From Maea johnstoni (Eukaryota > Annelida > Polychaeta > Spionida > Magelonidae), in contig OZ012689.1 in NCBI GenBank assembly GCA_963942565.1, positions 25,605,544 through 25,669,543 on the forward strand: a DNA stretch of 64,000 bases, written 5' to 3'. The notes below the pieces were generated by a model. It had not been told where the DNA came from. It did no database searches and saw only the letters and a program-made list of their open reading frames with translations. The translations under genes were made by a program, and so were the position numbers. Below are positions 21,001 through 33,000 of this stretch, in pieces; within the stretch, counting starts at the first letter, position 1; each line of letters opens with the position of its first letter.

Positions 21001-24000
21001 CTTTATTGAAATTGATCTTTTGATATGGTTTGATTTGGTGTGTCAACTTTTTGTTTTGTTTTGTTTTCTATTCTATGTTAAATAAGCGCCTGCGGCGCTT
21101 ATTAAATGCGCCTGCGGCGCATTTATATGGCGCCTGCGGCGCCAGTAAAAACACTAGGGGGATCCCTGAATATATTTCTTGATCTTTATTTTCTGTTTCT
21201 ATAGTATATATTTCGTCTCTTCTTCCTATATAGGTGGGTCCGGGGTACCAAAATAAAGAGCCACAACAATACAAAATGATATCATTTAAAGGAAAAATCA
21301 TGTAAGAATTATATTTCAGGTGTTTTTTACTCACTACACAGTTTTATTTCTTTAAAACTTTCCGTTTTTAACGAATTCTGAGATTTATAATCAGACGTTG
21401 TACCCATAATCTCGCGAGAGACTATGGGACGTCATTGATTCAAAATGGTTGACACAACACAGTCTTGCAGTCTGGACTGAGGTAACCGAAAGTTAAAACG
21501 AATTTTAACACTTAAACGAATAAATCAGACGTGTTTTGATGGCGGACATTATCTATTTAAATGCTGCTAAGTAATACTTGGCAGAGGACGTCGGGGAAAA
21601 CGAATCAGTTGGACAAATCAACGTAAGCGTCCTCAGAGTCGAGTGCTCATCATAAAACATCCTATCTGCAATAAACGTTAAGGGGTGAAAAATCAAATCT
21701 GGACAGAAATGTCGAACCCCAAAAAACGTTTATTTTAAATGAACTACCACCCTCCCAATGCCAATCCTAAGCTACAGTTCAGTTAGAGATGTCAAGGCTA
21801 TTCGGCCCATGGAATGCCAGTCAAAATCGTCGATCGCAAAAAGTCTGTTTGCCGAAATGGCCGTTCAATAATCAATATAAGGGCCAATGACTTTATGTTG
21901 GGCCCTGCGTGACAACTGTGTATGCCCATTACGCCCTAAATCCCATTACGCCCCAAGCCCAATATGCACCAGATTTAAATTACTGGAGATGAGCGGCCTG
22001 CTGACCAGCATTTCTCTCTGGGTTCAGGATCATTATGGCCACCTACAAGAATGGCCATTTTCCTGGTCATTGTGGCCACGTCCAGTTGGTCATTATGGCC
22101 ACCTCCACAAAAAGGCGATATAAGGCAAGTTATTGTTAATAAAGATTTAGGATAAACAGATGGTCAAATCTATATGAATTCAGTCACTTATAGAGTGGTT
22201 TTCGAACTAATGATTTAGGAAGGGAAATGGGTCATCATTGTTTGCACTTCTCATAACTGCCTGTGAAGTGCACACCGGGGGGGGGGGGGGGGGGGGGCAG
22301 TCACCAATCAAATCACTCAAATTTTTCATCCTTCCTCAGATTGGATGGCAAAATGCACTTGTAGCTTTTAATGAAAATATTTCTCTATCACACTTTTTGG
22401 GAGCGGATGTTGAATTTGCAACTTGAAAATGAAATGTTTCACTCAAGATTGGAATCAAGTGATCTTGCACTCAAGTTAAATCACTCGAGATCACGTCTGA
22501 TCGCATAATAATTTTGGTAAAAAAATGGATTTGACTAATTGACTTGCAGCACTACAAACATAATCTCTACATTGAATATGAACAACTAAGAATGAAAGAG
22601 ATAGGTGAGAAAAGGAGGTGATTAATGTTGGGGCGTATTGGGATTTGGGTGTAATCTGCTGTATTCCCTAACAACAATCTTCTATCTTTGCACTATATAG
22701 TAAACACTAGGGGTCCACACCGGTACCGCCGTACCTTGAGGGTACCGATACTCCGCCCATAATACCGGTAAAAAAACGTATAATTAGTAGCCAATATTTT
22801 TTTACCGGTACTATGACTAAGCCGCCTCGCTGCTGATATAGCAGGCAAGGCGGAAGAGAGTGCAAAGACGTGGGATCGGCGGGAAAATACATCGCGAATT
22901 CGCGATCGCGTCATCCAGTGCCGGCCGCCATTGAAACTGCACTACGATAGATACTAACGCGCGCGGTAGTACTTGGAAAAGTGTGGAGAGGGCCACGCTA
23001 TGTATTTTACATGGTGCTAGTCCAGCACCCACCACACTTTTCCAAGCACTAACGCGCGCGACAGAATCGAATCGAAAACATCGACCAGTAAAGAAAGTAA
23101 CCAGTATCGGTACCGTTAGAATACCGGAACCGTATAAAAAATACCGAAACCATACCATACCGTATAATTTTAAAGGTGTGGACCCCTAGTAAACACTACC
23201 CCATTTTATGATACTTGAAATACAAGTTGCATGCTCCTGTCACGATAGCTGTTTGTATTTTTAACAGCTGATTACGTAGAAATGTAGGTGACTCTGAAAG
23301 GCCTGCATTGAATTTACGGCTTAAATACCATCTTCATAATTTAAGCAACCACTTTTGATTGAATAATGTGTTGTCCCACAACATTTCATCAAACGTAATG
23401 TCAATGTTTACCACCAAAACATTTAAATCCCATTGTCAAAATGATACTATTAGACAGCGCCCTTTCTGCCGACAGCCTTTCTGGTTGTTTAGATCACCCT
23501 CCCATTCCCAGCCACCTATAAATAGGGCAAGGGTAAGAATTACATACATATTACTTTTAGGCCCATGTTATGTATGACAAAATCTATAGACCCTTTTGGG
23601 GCATCCCAGGTTAGTGATATAATACATTATCTTACCTTTTGTCTAGAGCTGTCGCCTATTACCAGGTTAGACTGGCCAGCAAAACTTTTTTCTTGACAGT
23701 CACTGGTTATTATATTGTTAGATCTTTTATGTTTGGACACACACACACGCACAGGCTTTCACTTTGAAATCTTAGAACGTAAGCCAGCAGTCCTGGTAAA
23801 AGTGCATTCACTACCAGACCAGGATATGCAATGTTGGCATGACAGAGGCTCTATTTATATGTATGCAGTCACGGCCAGAGAGCGCTAACTAGCTTAATCT
23901 AATTAATAAAAAAAGAATATATCTAGATACACTGCTACTGGCCTTAGAACTACCTATTTATCAGTTTTGCCCGCCTTATGGGGGATGGCTGATTTTAATG

Positions 24001-27000
24001 ATAATGCTGTCCTATACTAATAGGCTTTCCTACAGTTCTAGAGGCTACCCAACATCAATGTCCAATTGTCCTTACCCTGATATTTATACTTATAATGGCT
24101 ATTTACCCTATATGCTTTATACATTAATAGCACACCTTCATTTTCAATTCAAATTATAAAAAAAATATATCTCACTCTCATTGCTACATTAATTCAAACA
24201 CAATGCCCGAAAAACAAAACAGGAGCCTACTTGGTTTTACCTGAGACATGGAGACATTCTCCAATTTTAAAATCACCTCAACAATTTTACTTAGACAACC
24301 GTAAAACTGATATGTATAATGTATTCAATGTCCAATTCATGATAATTCTTTTGATTTTTAGGTCAAGCTGTACACCAAGGAGATGAATTTGAAGTATTCA
24401 ACTGACTGTGCCCCCACCAACGGTTATTATATGATCCCTGTTTACGACAAAGGAGACTACATTCTCACTGTTGGTGGTTTAGGACAAGGCTTCAGCTTTG
24501 GTATGTATCACATTATGTAGATATGCATTAGTCTATACTTTAGTCCTTACACTGTTCTGCCTATCCTCCTTACTATTAATTATCATTATTGTTCCATATG
24601 CTGCTGATGAATAATTTGACCTATACAAACAGATGCAATGAGTACCAACATGACAGGGGTTTCATTGGTTTTCAAAAAGAAATTTTAATCAAAAATCTTT
24701 GCGTCCTTGTGATTCAGACGAAAGTAGCCAAAGAATTGGAAGGGTTATCATCATAACTGTTATTATTATTATTATTGTTATTATTATCATTATTAGTATT
24801 ATTGATATTATTAATATTGACAATATAGAATATAATGGATGATATAATGGACAATATTTTAATATTATCAACGTCATCAGTATCACATAAATATTATTTT
24901 CTTATCTGATCTCCAGAACCTAACAGTGTAGACCTGCACATTGATGGCACCACAGACAAGTGTAGCAAGGGGGAGGATATCAACTTCCGCTTTACAGGCT
25001 TTGCTATCAAGGGCCAGGTGGTCAGTAAGGGTCAAGCCATGGGCCCGGAGGGGGTCACTCTCAAGCTCAAGGACGAAAAGACCGGCAAGGTCAAACAGGA
25101 GACCACCAGTGTCAAGGATGGAATGTAAGTGACCAGTGGTGTGTCAGGGCTTAAAATTAAGATTTTTCAGGGAGCCCATTTGCATCTTCAAAAGCCATTT
25201 ACAGGCTATGTATAGAAACCATTACATTTTTGGGCTCACTGCAGAAATTTGAGGGAGCCGCTGGAGAATTCAAGGGAGCCCTCGGCTCCCGACACCCCCT
25301 AATTTCGAGCCCTGTGTCTAGTGAATTGTATTTGTTGATTGGGCATGGCTAAGGGTTAACCTTATTGTGACATCTGTTGAACATTAAATGCCACTAGAGC
25401 TCTTGTGTTCATTAATGGATAGTTCAATCATGAATGATATCTTTAAATGTACGTTTTCTTCAATTTAAATTATCGATGTTCAACAATTTATATAACTGAA
25501 TTGAATATTGATAGTAAGATATTGTACTCTCTAATTTGTCTCACAGAGCTTTTGCCCTGGTTCTGATTTTTCCTATGAGATGTGCTCTCTGTATCCTGTG
25601 TTATGACCGTATCCCTTGTGAGTATCCTCCTATAACACATAGTATGAGATTACTCCTAACTTGCTGTTATGCCTCTCTCTTTAGGTATGTGTTTGAAGGC
25701 CTGATGCCAGGCCCTTATGAAGTACAGGCAAGCCACCCAGTATGGACATTTGCCAAGGTAAGGCTCACAAATGCCTATGAATGTATGTATGTATCTTTAT
25801 TGGCCAAATATGAATATAAATTCAAATATAAACTCAAAACATGTTAGTAATATGCATCATGACTAAGTATGAATTACCAAAAGTATGTCAAATAACCTTC
25901 AAAAGAAAAATAATTCAAAACATACAAAAATAATACTGTAAGTCACACACATGTCACTTGTGAAATTCCTTTTTATTCAAGCTCAGGCTCAGTTGCCCTA
26001 GTGATTATTGTGATAGATAGTTGAAAGAAATTCAAATGGAAAATTAAAAAGAATCAAGAATACCAAAAACAAAATCTTGACCTATTCTTTCCTGTCTTAT
26101 TTCTCCTACCAACTTCATTAATGATCATGATAAAAAGCATGTGCGTTTGTCGTTTGACCCATTCATGTCTGCAGTCAGTGCAGTGCCCTAAAAAGGTCTA
26201 AATATTTTGGTGATATCTCTTCTCTCCTACAATTGCACTTTTTAGGAGAATTTTGAAATAGAAGTCTGTATCAGAACAACTCAACCTGTAACTCTCCATC
26301 ATATGAATGATTAAATTGTGTTTGATTTTCCAATGTATTTCAAAAGTATCATAGATCCACACAATACTTTTCAATGGGTAATTCTCCGTTATCATCTCCT
26401 CCTGTATTTTGACATTTTTTTCGCTAATTCCCCTGAATAAGTTGTAAAAAATCTTGTCGTTTCAGGCCTCCACGCATGTGACCATCAAGAAGATGGATGG
26501 TCATGGTGGCAACAGCATAACTGTGTTTGGTTATGATGTTCATGTAAGTAACCCCCTCAACAGCATAACTGTATTCGGTTACAATGTTCATGTAAGTAAC
26601 CCCCTCTACAGCATAACTGTATTCGGTTACAATGTTCATGTAAGTAACCCCCTCTACAGACTACAGGATAACTGTATTCGGTTACAATGTTCATGTGAGT
26701 AACCCCCTCAGGGCTCCACACTACCTGGCCAACCCTGGTAGTCAGGCAGGGCAAGTTGGACCCAAGATCAGATAGTCCCGCCAGGATTTCAGGTTATCCC
26801 ACCTAATTCCCCGCTTGTCGCTGTTGTTAATTTTTAAGTCATGCTTTCACAACAACCCCACCACCATCTGTTATTTCTTAATGTTTTAATGGCTGTTTTT
26901 AGAAATAAAACATGTTTCAAAACAGAATAAAGTGTGTAAGAAATGTGTAACAACATTGAGATATGCCTCTGGCATAAAGTAGTAATAGTTTCTTCCCTTT

Positions 27001-30000
27001 GTAGATGACCATGTTAATGGGTAAATATATGCTTTAAAGATAAAGTTTTTAACATAAAAAATTTGGACAGAATTTGAGTGTGTGTGACAGCAATCTCATT
27101 TGTAAGAATGAGATCCCACCAATTGTTCAGGCCATTCCCAGCCACCTATAGATAGGCCCGGGGTTAGAATTACATGCATTACTTTTAGCCCCATGTTATG
27201 TATGACAAAATCTATAAACCACCTCTGGTGGCATCCCAGGTTAGTGATATAATACATAATCTTACCTTTCGTCTCTGTTGCCTATTACCAGGATAGACTG
27301 GCCAGAGTCACTGGTTATTATTGTTAGATCTTTTATGCTTGGACACACACACACAGGCTTTCACTTTGAGATCTCAGAACGTAAGCCAGCAGTCCTGGTA
27401 AAAGTGCCCTCACTGCCAGACCAGGATATGCAATGTTGGCATGACAGAGGCTCTATTTATATGTATGCAGTCACGGCCAGAGAGCGCTAACTAGCTTGAT
27501 CTAATTAATGAAAAAGGATATATCTAGAGATACACTGCTACTGGCCTTAGAACTACCTATTCATCAGTTTTGCCCACCTTATGGGAGATGGCTGGTTTTA
27601 ATAATAATGCTGTCCTATACTAATAGGCTTTCCTACAGTTCCAGAGGCTACCCAACATCAATGTCCAATTGTCCTTACCCTGATATTTATACTTATAATG
27701 GCTATTTACCCTATATGCTTTATACATTAGCACACATTCATTTTCAATTCAAATTATAAAAAAAATATCTCACTCTCATTGCATTCGCTGGACCAGGATG
27801 TGTCATTCTGGCGTGACAGAGGATCTATTTATATCTACGCAGTCACGGCCAGAGAGCGCTAACTAGCTTGACCTAATTGATTCAAAAGGATACATCTATA
27901 CACTGCTACTGGCCTTAAAACTACATATTTATCAGTTCTGCCCTCCCTCCCACTAATGGGGGATGGCTGATTTAAAGAATAACACTGTCTTATACTAATA
28001 GGCTTACCCCCCCAAATGTTAGATATTCCAGTCTGGCAAGTCCATGGCTGTTTCAGCTTGCCTAACATGTTGTTTTCTGTAATTAGATAGTCATGACTAT
28101 CAGACTATTTGTAATGTCGAGCCCTGCTCCTCAGGTTAAGTTTAAGGGGGAGTCAAATTGAAATTTCACTTACAGTCAGTCTGTCTGCCAAATTAAGGCC
28201 AACTTGTGATAGCCAGTCGTGAAGTTTTTCAATTGCCCCTGAGTGTACTTGTAGTTGTAAAGTTACCTTATAAAAATAGTTCATCTGTAGATAGACATCC
28301 ATTTATCTGCCCCAAGTTTCCTTTAATATTATGTCTGATAGTGAGTTGACTGAATTGAACTGAACTATACAGTAACAATAAGGTGAATCTCTGGTGTAAA
28401 TATATATGACTGATATTTGTCACTGTATTTATTCAAAAATGTTGATTGAGGAAGAATTAAGAATATAAAAAAGTTGACTGAATTAACATCGGTGTATAGA
28501 AGAATGTTTAAGTCACTTGAGAAGTCATTCCATTGTAACTGGTGTGCAGATAATAAATGAAATTTAAAAAAGTTAAATAGAACATTTTCACACACATGTG
28601 TTGTAAAGTCCTAATGCATAACTATGGCTTTTGTTTTCAGGGTAAGGTTCTGAGTGAAGGGGAGCCTATCAAGGGTGTCAACTTCATGCTATTCTCTGAT
28701 AACGTGAAGCCGCAGGAGGTCATCAACTGCGACAAGACCCCCGTGAAGGGGTTCAAGTCGGGCGAGCAGAGGGACGTCATCTGCCATGTGGCCTCGCAAC
28801 AGGACGGCACATTCGTCTTCCCAAGCCTGCCTTGTGGGGCATACTCACTGGTCAGTAGCTAATCACAATCCCTCTCCTAGCTCACATCCATCTTTTGGAC
28901 ACCTATATGTACAGGTCCCTTTTCTAACTAATCTGGCATGACTAGGGTTAACCCTAGTCATGCCAGATTTCCAGGATCACTCTAAGTACTGTAAGACCAG
29001 GCCTGCATGGTCACAGCACTACCAGGGCTACGAAAAGACCTCTGCTGTGATTACACTTCCTAATCTGAATGTTTTTGTCCTGGATCCAAGGTGTTCACAT
29101 CTCAGAGGTTTCACTTTTGTTCATTTAAAAATAACTTTGTATTATTTAATAGACATATAAAAACAGAGAGTTAGTTTCTTCACTATTACCAAAATAGTCA
29201 TGCTGTTTTGTTACTATGGGATGAGTGTATGAAGACTTCATAGCTAAGCATGAAGGGAGACAGGATTGAAAAATGTTTTGCTAATGCAGAGCCATCCTTT
29301 ATTAACATATTACCTGCTTTTATTTAAAAAAACAATCCAACACAAATCTGTCTTCCATGATGAAATATGGTGCTGCAGACTTTGACAACCTGTCCTATTC
29401 TTCCAGATGCCTTTCTATAAAGGAGAGCACATCACCTTCGACGTCGTGCCAGGCAAGCTGGACTTTGTGGTCAACCACGACAGTCTGACTCTGGAGAAGA
29501 CCTTCACTGTGGCAGGTTTCTCTGTCAGTGGGCAAGTCCTAGACGCTGCAAACGTAAGTATTCCTCATACCATTAAAATCAAGAATGAAAATAAAAACTA
29601 GGAATAGAATTATTTGACAAATCAATAAATGTTTATCCAAAGAAGAAGACATTTAATATTAATTAATTACAATGAAATACATTTAATATGGTGAACACTA
29701 ATAATACTACCTCTGCTATTGCTTCTATCTTTTTATGGGCATATTTGTACCTTCACATAGATTCAACTGCACGGAATGAATAAAGAAAGAAAATTAAATA
29801 CAAATGTAATATTAATGATCAGCCAGTACATATAACATATTTTGTAATGGTTTAGCATTGCCCTCGTTAACTTCCAAAATACATCTCCTATTCTGCATCA
29901 TGTGAATATGGTATAATGCTTGGGTAAAGTAGATAAAGTATTCACTGTGTGGTTATGATATTCCAGGGCAAGGGAGTGGGCAGTGCGAAGATTGTGGTGA

Positions 30001-33000
30001 ACGGCAAGGAGCAGGGTCTGACCAGGCAGGACGGCACCTACCACCTGGAGAACATGAAGACAGGAACCTACTCCATACAGGTCCTGGCAGACAAGTACTT
30101 CTTTGATGCCGCAGATATCAAAGTCACTCCTAACACTCCAAAACTGCCAGCTATCATTGCTGCAAGGTAAGCTGTCTGTATACACCATAATGGCAGACAA
30201 GTACTTCTTTGACGCAGCAGATATTAAAGTCACTCCTAACACACCAAAACTGCCAGCTATCATTGCTGCAAGGTAAGCTGTCTGTATACACCATAATGGC
30301 AGACAAGTACTTCTTTGACGCAGCAGATATTAAAGTCACTCCTAACACACCAAAACTGCCAGCTATCATTGCTGCAAGGTAAGCTGTCTGTATACACCAT
30401 AATGGCAGACAAGTACTTCTTTGACGCAGCAGATATTAAAGTCACTCCTAACACACCAAAACTGCCAGCTATCATTGCTGCAAGGTAAGCTGTCTGTATA
30501 CACCATAATGGCAGACAAGTACTTCTTTGACGCAGCAGATATTAAAGTCACTCCTAACACACCAAAACTGCCAGCTATCATTGCTGCAAGGTAAGCTGTC
30601 TGTATACACCATAATGGCAGACAAGTACTTCTTTGACGCTGCAGATCTTAAAGTCACTCCTAACACACCAAAACTGCCGGCTATCATTACTGCAAGGTAA
30701 GCTGTGCAAATAAACAGTATTTTGATTTATTTCATTAAACCTACTTTTCACAGGCAAGTGCTCCTTTGTTTGCTGATCATGTGGAATCAATATGTCAAGA
30801 TTGCTTGCTTATGTAGCTGCAATAAGGGCTACTGAACTTAACTTTGTTTTCCCCATTTGATTAAGCATACCATAAATGTTCAATGTATTACCCCTTAACC
30901 CCTTGTGCCTGCAAACCAATATCTAGTTAAATCACTTTAATAAATCAATAAAAATTATTGTAGTGAGCAGTCTTGTAGTTATACTTTTCTTCTTAATTAA
31001 AAAGTAAATTGGGCTATGGATTGTAAAGTTCTGTTTCTTTTTAGATGTACAAGTTGAGGAACCTCTTGTAGGTGGCAAACTCAGTAGTATTTGAATACTC
31101 CAAACTTACAAATATTCTAATTGAATTTTAGGTTTTAGATTTAATTTAAACCATGCTAGAAAATTGGAAGATGTCTTAATGTATGTGTTCTATATTTCAG
31201 GTTCAGTGTGTGTGGTCGTGTTGTGATTGAGAAAGTGCCTGAAGGCTTAAGCCAGGTGGCTAAAGAGCGTAAGATAGTGGTGCACCCTGCGGACAAGCCA
31301 GACAAACTGACCACTCTCTTGACCGATACAACAGGCAGATTCTGTGGTCAACTGGCCTCAGGGTCCTATGTAGTAAAGGTGGGTTTATACAGTACAGTTT
31401 TGAACATATCTCAATAATAAGTAAAGAGTTATTGTATATTGTGTTGTTTGTTGCTTGGAAATTTATCAAAATCAAGAGAGTTACCTTATATTGTCAGAGC
31501 AGGTTAGTGATTTTGGAAAAATATGTCAATTACAAGAGTCAACTGTCAATTTAATTCATTATATATTTCTTCATTGCTTATGTTTGAATACATCTCGGTG
31601 ATCTAAAAAAATCTTGCAGTCAATGAGTCATAGGATTTACCAAAAAAATAAATATGAATGGAGAGTGTTAATCAACAACCAACACGACTCTCAAGATGAC
31701 CTTTTAGGTATGAATGGTTAAAACTTAGGCCTAAAAAAATAAATTGTTTGTTTCCTGTACGGGTCTGAAAATAAATAAATTTTTGGTCAAAAATGTGTGT
31801 TTTATGCATGTTTTATGTTGATTGGGAGTTGGAAGGGCAGAAAAAACTTTGGGGTAGGGATTTTTCTGAATAAAAACTTGTTAGGGAAGGGTTACAGGAA
31901 ACAAACAACTTTTTTAGGCCTTACTACATGGATACTTGCAGTGCTTCATTGTATTTTTACAATTTTCCTCCTTTAGGCTGTGATCACCCCAGATGAGGAT
32001 AAGGCAGGGCTAAAGCTGGCTCCATTACATAAGGCAATCACTGTGGCCAACACACCCATAGCCGACATCATCTTCTCACAGTTCAGGGCCAAGGTCTCTG
32101 GCACAGTCACATGTCTAGGTGAGTCCTATATAAGTTCCTCAGTCTCCATTACACAAGGCAATCACTGTGGCCAACACACATATAGCTGACATCATCTTCT
32201 CACAGTTCAGGGCCAAGGTCTCTGGCACAGTCACATGTCTAGGTGAGTCCTATATAAGTTCCTCAGTCTCCATTACACAAGGCAATCACTGTGGCCAACA
32301 CACATATAGCTGACATCATCTTCTCACAGTTCAGGGCCAAGGTCTCTGGCACAGTCACATGTCTAGGTGAGTCCTATATAAGTTTCTCAGTCTCCATTAC
32401 ACAAGGCAATCACTGTGGCCAACACACATATAGCTGACATCATCTTCTCACAGTTCAGGGCCAAGGTCTCTGGCACTGTCACATGTCTTGGTGAGTTCTT
32501 TAAATGTCATGGAGATCCAGTAATGATATCAGTATAAAAAGAGAAATTCATATGGCTAGAACGTGTCATGTACATGAAAGCAAAAATCTACATCCTCCTA
32601 CTAAATTCCTGGAATGAAATGAGTACCCATTAATGAAAGATACTTTAAGATGAATTTGAATACTATCATTTGGAAAAAGTTATTATTTTTATAGATAACC
32701 AAACTTCATTCTCATGATTCATGGATTTAGCTGACCATCTTTAAATGGTCATTGATTTAGCTGACCATCTTTAAATGGCCATAACAAGAAAATAAGTATA
32801 TGATATTTTGTGTGTTTCAGAGCCCTGCAGTAATATCCAGGTGGCGCTAGCAGCAGTAGGTCGCAGCGATGACCGCCAGATCACCAAGGTCAAGCAGGTC
32901 CCTAACGGTGCCACATTCCTCTTCCATGATGTCATGCCTGGAAGATTTATAGGTAGGTATTCAAGCTAGAATCAGCAATCTTAAGTATTTGAAACTCATC

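Larger units (their letters stand above)
18730..21249 (+). mobile_element. Merlin DNA transposon, 2.52 kb, apparently intact
   Basis: Inverted termini GGAACCCCGGACCCACC (left) and the reverse complement GGTACCCCGGACCCACC (right) continue through TATATAGGAAGAAGAGACG and a mirrored set of GC palindromes, for about 165 bp in all. An open 326-codon transposase of the IS1595/ISXO2 type that defines Merlin lies between. I find no matching 8-9 bp target duplication (left flank cctaagtcc, right flank aaaataaag), so the flanks may have changed or the ends may be slightly misplaced. It lies in NOMO intron 1, same strand as the gene. Confidence 0.88.
26709..28126. mobile_element. Possible composite hAT-like element holding the second long-repeat copy
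   Basis: CAGGGCTCCACACTACC at 26709 and the inverted-type end AATGTCGAGCCCTG at 28126 could be the ends of one MITE, with ctggtagtcaggcagg and actatcagactattt as subterminal blocks. The long repeat 27132-27782 would then be an insertion in it. No clear target duplication; tentative. Confidence 0.35.

Noticed and set aside
18721-21258. Target duplication for the Merlin element
   Set aside because: Flanks cctaagtcc and aaaataaag do not match; other end placements were tried and gave no 8-9 bp duplication.
29898-30687. Repeated 71-codon minus-strand frames
   Set aside because: Antisense shadows of the exon 8 duplication ladder.
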